Made by a program: the position numbers and the translations under genes. Shown here in pieces: positions 6,698-8,064 of a DNA stretch of 8,064 bases (within the stretch, counting starts at the first letter, position 1; each line of letters opens with the position of its first letter). Location: assembly GCA_001768155.1 (NCBI GenBank), contig MENC01000067.1:1459-9522 (forward strand), read 5' to 3'. The stretch is from Bacteroidetes bacterium GWA2_30_7. Its GTDB lineage: Bacteria > Bacteroidota > Bacteroidia > Bacteroidales > GWF2-33-38. Below the pieces are notes generated by a model. It saw nothing but the letters and a program-made list of their open reading frames with translations, ran no database searches and had not been told where the DNA came from.

Positions 6698-7174
6698 TTG
6701 AAAAATACCATTCTTCATAAAATTGAATCGAATAAATTACTAATATATTTCATAAGATTAATTCTGTTAATTGTCTTTGGAATAGTAGCTTATAACTTTA
6801 AAATCAATCCATTTGCATTTTCAATTTTGTTAAGTTCGATATTTATTGTTTTTAATTTTACTGCAATTGCGTATCTTATTGTATATTATGATAGATTTGA
6901 GATTGAGATTAGACGACCTTTGAAATTATTTAATACATATCAAAGTTATAAATTTGAAGAAATTGAATCTATTCAATATAATAAAAGTTCCTATAACCCA
7001 TTGAATTTGATTGTGCATGTTAGCACAACAAAAAAAGATAGAGAATATATTTTAACTTTTAAAAATGAAAAAAAACAAGAATATATTAGAATTGTGGGTT
7101 CAAAACGGCAAGCTTTAGAAGCAATGCACTTTATTAATAAATTAATTAAAACGCATAACAATAAATCAATATAA
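6698..7174 (+). CDS. Small membrane protein, two helices plus possible PH-like domain
   Basis: I do not recognise a named family. The product is 158 residues. It has a short charged N-terminus, two hydrophobic helices (about 13-33 and 38-63), then a soluble part of about 90 residues. The soluble part has alternating strands (DRFEIEIRRPLKLF, YKFEEIESIQYNK, LNLIVHVSTT, REYILTFKN) and a final helix (SKRQALEAMHFINKLIKTH). This order, strands ending in one helix behind a two-helix membrane hairpin, resembles bacterial PH-domain membrane proteins (YdbT-like); that is inference. The start is TTG at 6698. The same frame is closed by TAG at 6686-6688, and no ATG occurs before the membrane helices. It lies 49 bp downstream of hisS and may be read from the same transcript. 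Its stop abuts the inverted repeat at 7175. Confidence 0.7.
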   Translation: MKNTILHKIESNKLLIYFIRLILLIVFGIVAYNFKINPFAFSILLSSIFIVFNFTAIAYLIVYYDRFEIEIRRPLKLFNTYQSYKFEEIESIQYNKSSYNPLNLIVHVSTTKKDREYILTFKNEKKQEYIRIVGSKRQALEAMHFINKLIKTHNNKSI

Positions 7175-7245
7175 TTGTATATACTGTGATACATACATAA
7201 ATCAGATAATTATATAGATATTCCAATATTAAATCATAAATTCGA

Positions 7246-7294
7246 AAATCCAAATAACAAATAAATTTCAATAACTCAATGTTCAATACTGAAA
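7246..7294. repeat. Degenerate heptamer-like tract
   Basis: The stretch can be cut into seven consecutive heptamers, AAATCCA, AATAACA, AATAAAT, TTCAATA, ACTCAAT, GTTCAAT and ACTGAAA. CAAT is spaced 7-8 bp apart in the second half. It is looser than the tract before hisS, but similar in composition and period. Confidence 0.35.
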
Positions 7295-7377
7295 CATGTT
7301 CGGCACGACTTGTTCTGATTTATCGGAAAGCTTTCAAAATCGTTTGGATATTAAGTATTTGCGGTACATTGAGTTTG

Positions 7378-7452
7378 CCGAAATGTTAAATTGTTATTTT
7401 TATTCTTTTCAATACGATTACCAATTGACTTTAAGCAATTTAACAATTTCAG
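7378..7452. repeat. Long imperfect hairpin in the convergent intergenic region
   Basis: GTTAAATTG (7385-7393) pairs perfectly with CAATTTAAC (7436-7444). The stem extends outward, past one bulged A (7445), with CCGAAAT (7378-7384) against ATTTCAG (7446-7452), one mismatch. The loop is 42 nt. Lying between two convergent genes it could help end transcription from either side, but no clear T-tract follows. Confidence 0.4.
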
Positions 7453-7491
7453 TTCAATAAAAACCGTTTGCAGTATATACAACAATAATAA

Positions 7492-8064
7492 CTATTTTTC
7501 CACAAACTCATAACCCAACCCATCTACAACATTTTTGATTTTTGATAAATCAATATTTTCACCGGAAATACTAACTTCATTTTTGCTTAAATCAACAACT
7601 GCATCTGATATTCCATCAATTTTTTTAATGTTGTTCTCAACAGTTGCTTTGCAATGATTGCAAGTCATTCCATTAACAGTAATTTTAATACTTTTCATAA
7701 TATTATTTTGTATAATTTCAGTTTTAGTTTTCTTAAAATACTTGATAAAATAGCCATTTAACATCAATAAAATAAGAATTATGGTTGATGTATATTGTAC
7801 ATATACAAACCACCCCATTGAGTGATTATGATTATGTTCTTGACTTAATACATAACTAAACCAAGATGTTGGCAAAACATAATCAATTAATATTCCAGAA
7901 AGTAAAGCACCTGTAATTATTGAAAATAGATAGAAAAACAATGATTTTTTTCCTAAAACCTTTCCAATAACTGTAATTGTAGCAGCATTGGTTGCCGGAC
8001 CAGCCATCAAAAAAACCAATGCTGCACCAGGAGATAAGCCTTTCAACATTAATGCTGCTGCTAT
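7492..8064 (-). CDS. SO_0444-type Cu/Zn efflux permease with C-terminal HMA domain (partial, 5' end outside window)
   Basis: The last 190 residues are visible; the frame is open through position 8064, so the N-terminus is missing. The visible part begins in the permease core with GLSPGAALVFLMAGPATNAATI, a signature of the SO_0444 / DUF318-like permeases linked to Cu/Zn export. Hydrophobic helices follow (about 13-30, 41-62 and 84-105), separated by a histidine cluster (EHNHNH, residues 76-81 of the visible part) likely to bind metal. The C-terminus (from about 123) is a complete HMA domain, with GMTCNHC giving the metal-binding pair C135 and C138, and it ends GLGYEFVEK. The protein would sit in the inner membrane and export a soft metal; copper or zinc is inferred from the family. 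An in-frame ATG at 7698-7696 falls exactly where a stand-alone HMA chaperone would begin. Confidence 0.88.
   Translation of the reverse strand: MAAALMLKGLSPGAALVFLMAGPATNAATITVIGKVLGKKSLFFYLFSIITGALLSGILIDYVLPTSWFSYVLSQEHNHNHSMGWFVYVQYTSTIILILLMLNGYFIKYFKKTKTEIIQNNIMKSIKITVNGMTCNHCKATVENNIKKIDGISDAVVDLSKNEVSISGENIDLSKIKNVVDGLGYEFVEK

Larger units (their letters stand above)
7175..7482. repeat. Region bounded by a perfect 12-bp inverted repeat; possible MITE-like element
   Basis: TTGTATATACTG (7175-7186) and CAGTATATACAA (7471-7482) are perfect inverted copies 284 bp apart. They almost exactly fill the gene-free gap between the stop of the membrane-protein gene (7174) and the stop of the convergent permease gene (7492). 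The outer flanks are similar, CAATATAA (7167-7174) and CAATAATAA (7483-7491), like a degraded target duplication. Inside are a heptamer-like tract (7246-7294) and a second, nested hairpin. No transposase is encoded. A small non-autonomous element is one reading. A chance repeat is the alternative, since its GTATATAC core is itself a palindrome. Confidence 0.35.

Noticed and set aside
7296..7460. 54-codon ATG-TAA reading frame on the plus strand
   Set aside because: It overlaps the worn repeat phrases and the hairpin arms, has no recognisable domain, and lies in a convergent spacer. Chance openness is more likely than a gene.

Overview
The window is about 70% A+T, with TAA/TAG stops, no obvious Shine-Dalgarno sites, TAnnTTTG-type promoter elements and typical families: a PorT-like outer-membrane barrel, a PKD-repeat lipoprotein and an SO_0444-type metal permease with a fused HMA domain. 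It most likely comes from a member of the Bacteroidota (Bacteroidetes), probably an environmental or uncultured lineage. It looks chromosomal. No tRNA, rRNA, CRISPR array, transposase, phage gene or recognisable defence system was seen.

Layout. Positions 1-446 (minus) hold the 5' part of a PhnP-like metallo-beta-lactamase-fold hydrolase that starts at TTG. Divergent from it, behind a good Bacteroidota promoter (523-551), is a secreted PorT-like beta-barrel protein (645-1262). A gene-free AT-rich stretch (1263-1684) carries one dispersed-repeat-like motif. A lipoprotein with two PKD domains and a lipocalin-like C-terminus (1685-2740) follows, ended by a strong hairpin terminator (2762-2793).

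On the minus strand, 4551-2806 is a tight three-gene operon: NUDIX hydrolase, bacteriohemerythrin, then monofunctional peptidoglycan glycosyltransferase MtgA. The intergenic gaps are 2 and 7 bp. It diverges from pyrE (4560-5186), with only 8 bp between the two start codons. After pyrE, a spacer made of short 7-bp repeats leads into hisS (5269-6648). A small two-helix membrane protein with a possible PH-like domain starts at TTG (6698-7174).

Positions 7175-7491 are a gene-free convergent spacer, bounded almost exactly by a perfect 12-bp inverted repeat with nested hairpin and heptamer structure. It could be a MITE-like element. The window ends inside a Cu/Zn-type efflux permease fused to an HMA metal-binding domain (7492 to beyond 8064, minus).

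Most genes are housekeeping: pyrimidine synthesis (pyrE), translation (hisS), cell wall (mtgA), nucleotide or phosphoester clean-up (NUDIX, MBL), oxygen/iron (hemerythrin) and metal export. The points most worth a second look are the inverted-repeat element at 7175-7482, the heptamer tract that runs into the hisS start codon, the 8-bp divergent NUDIX/pyrE junction, and the in-frame ATG at the start of the fused HMA domain. I found no convincing new multi-gene system.
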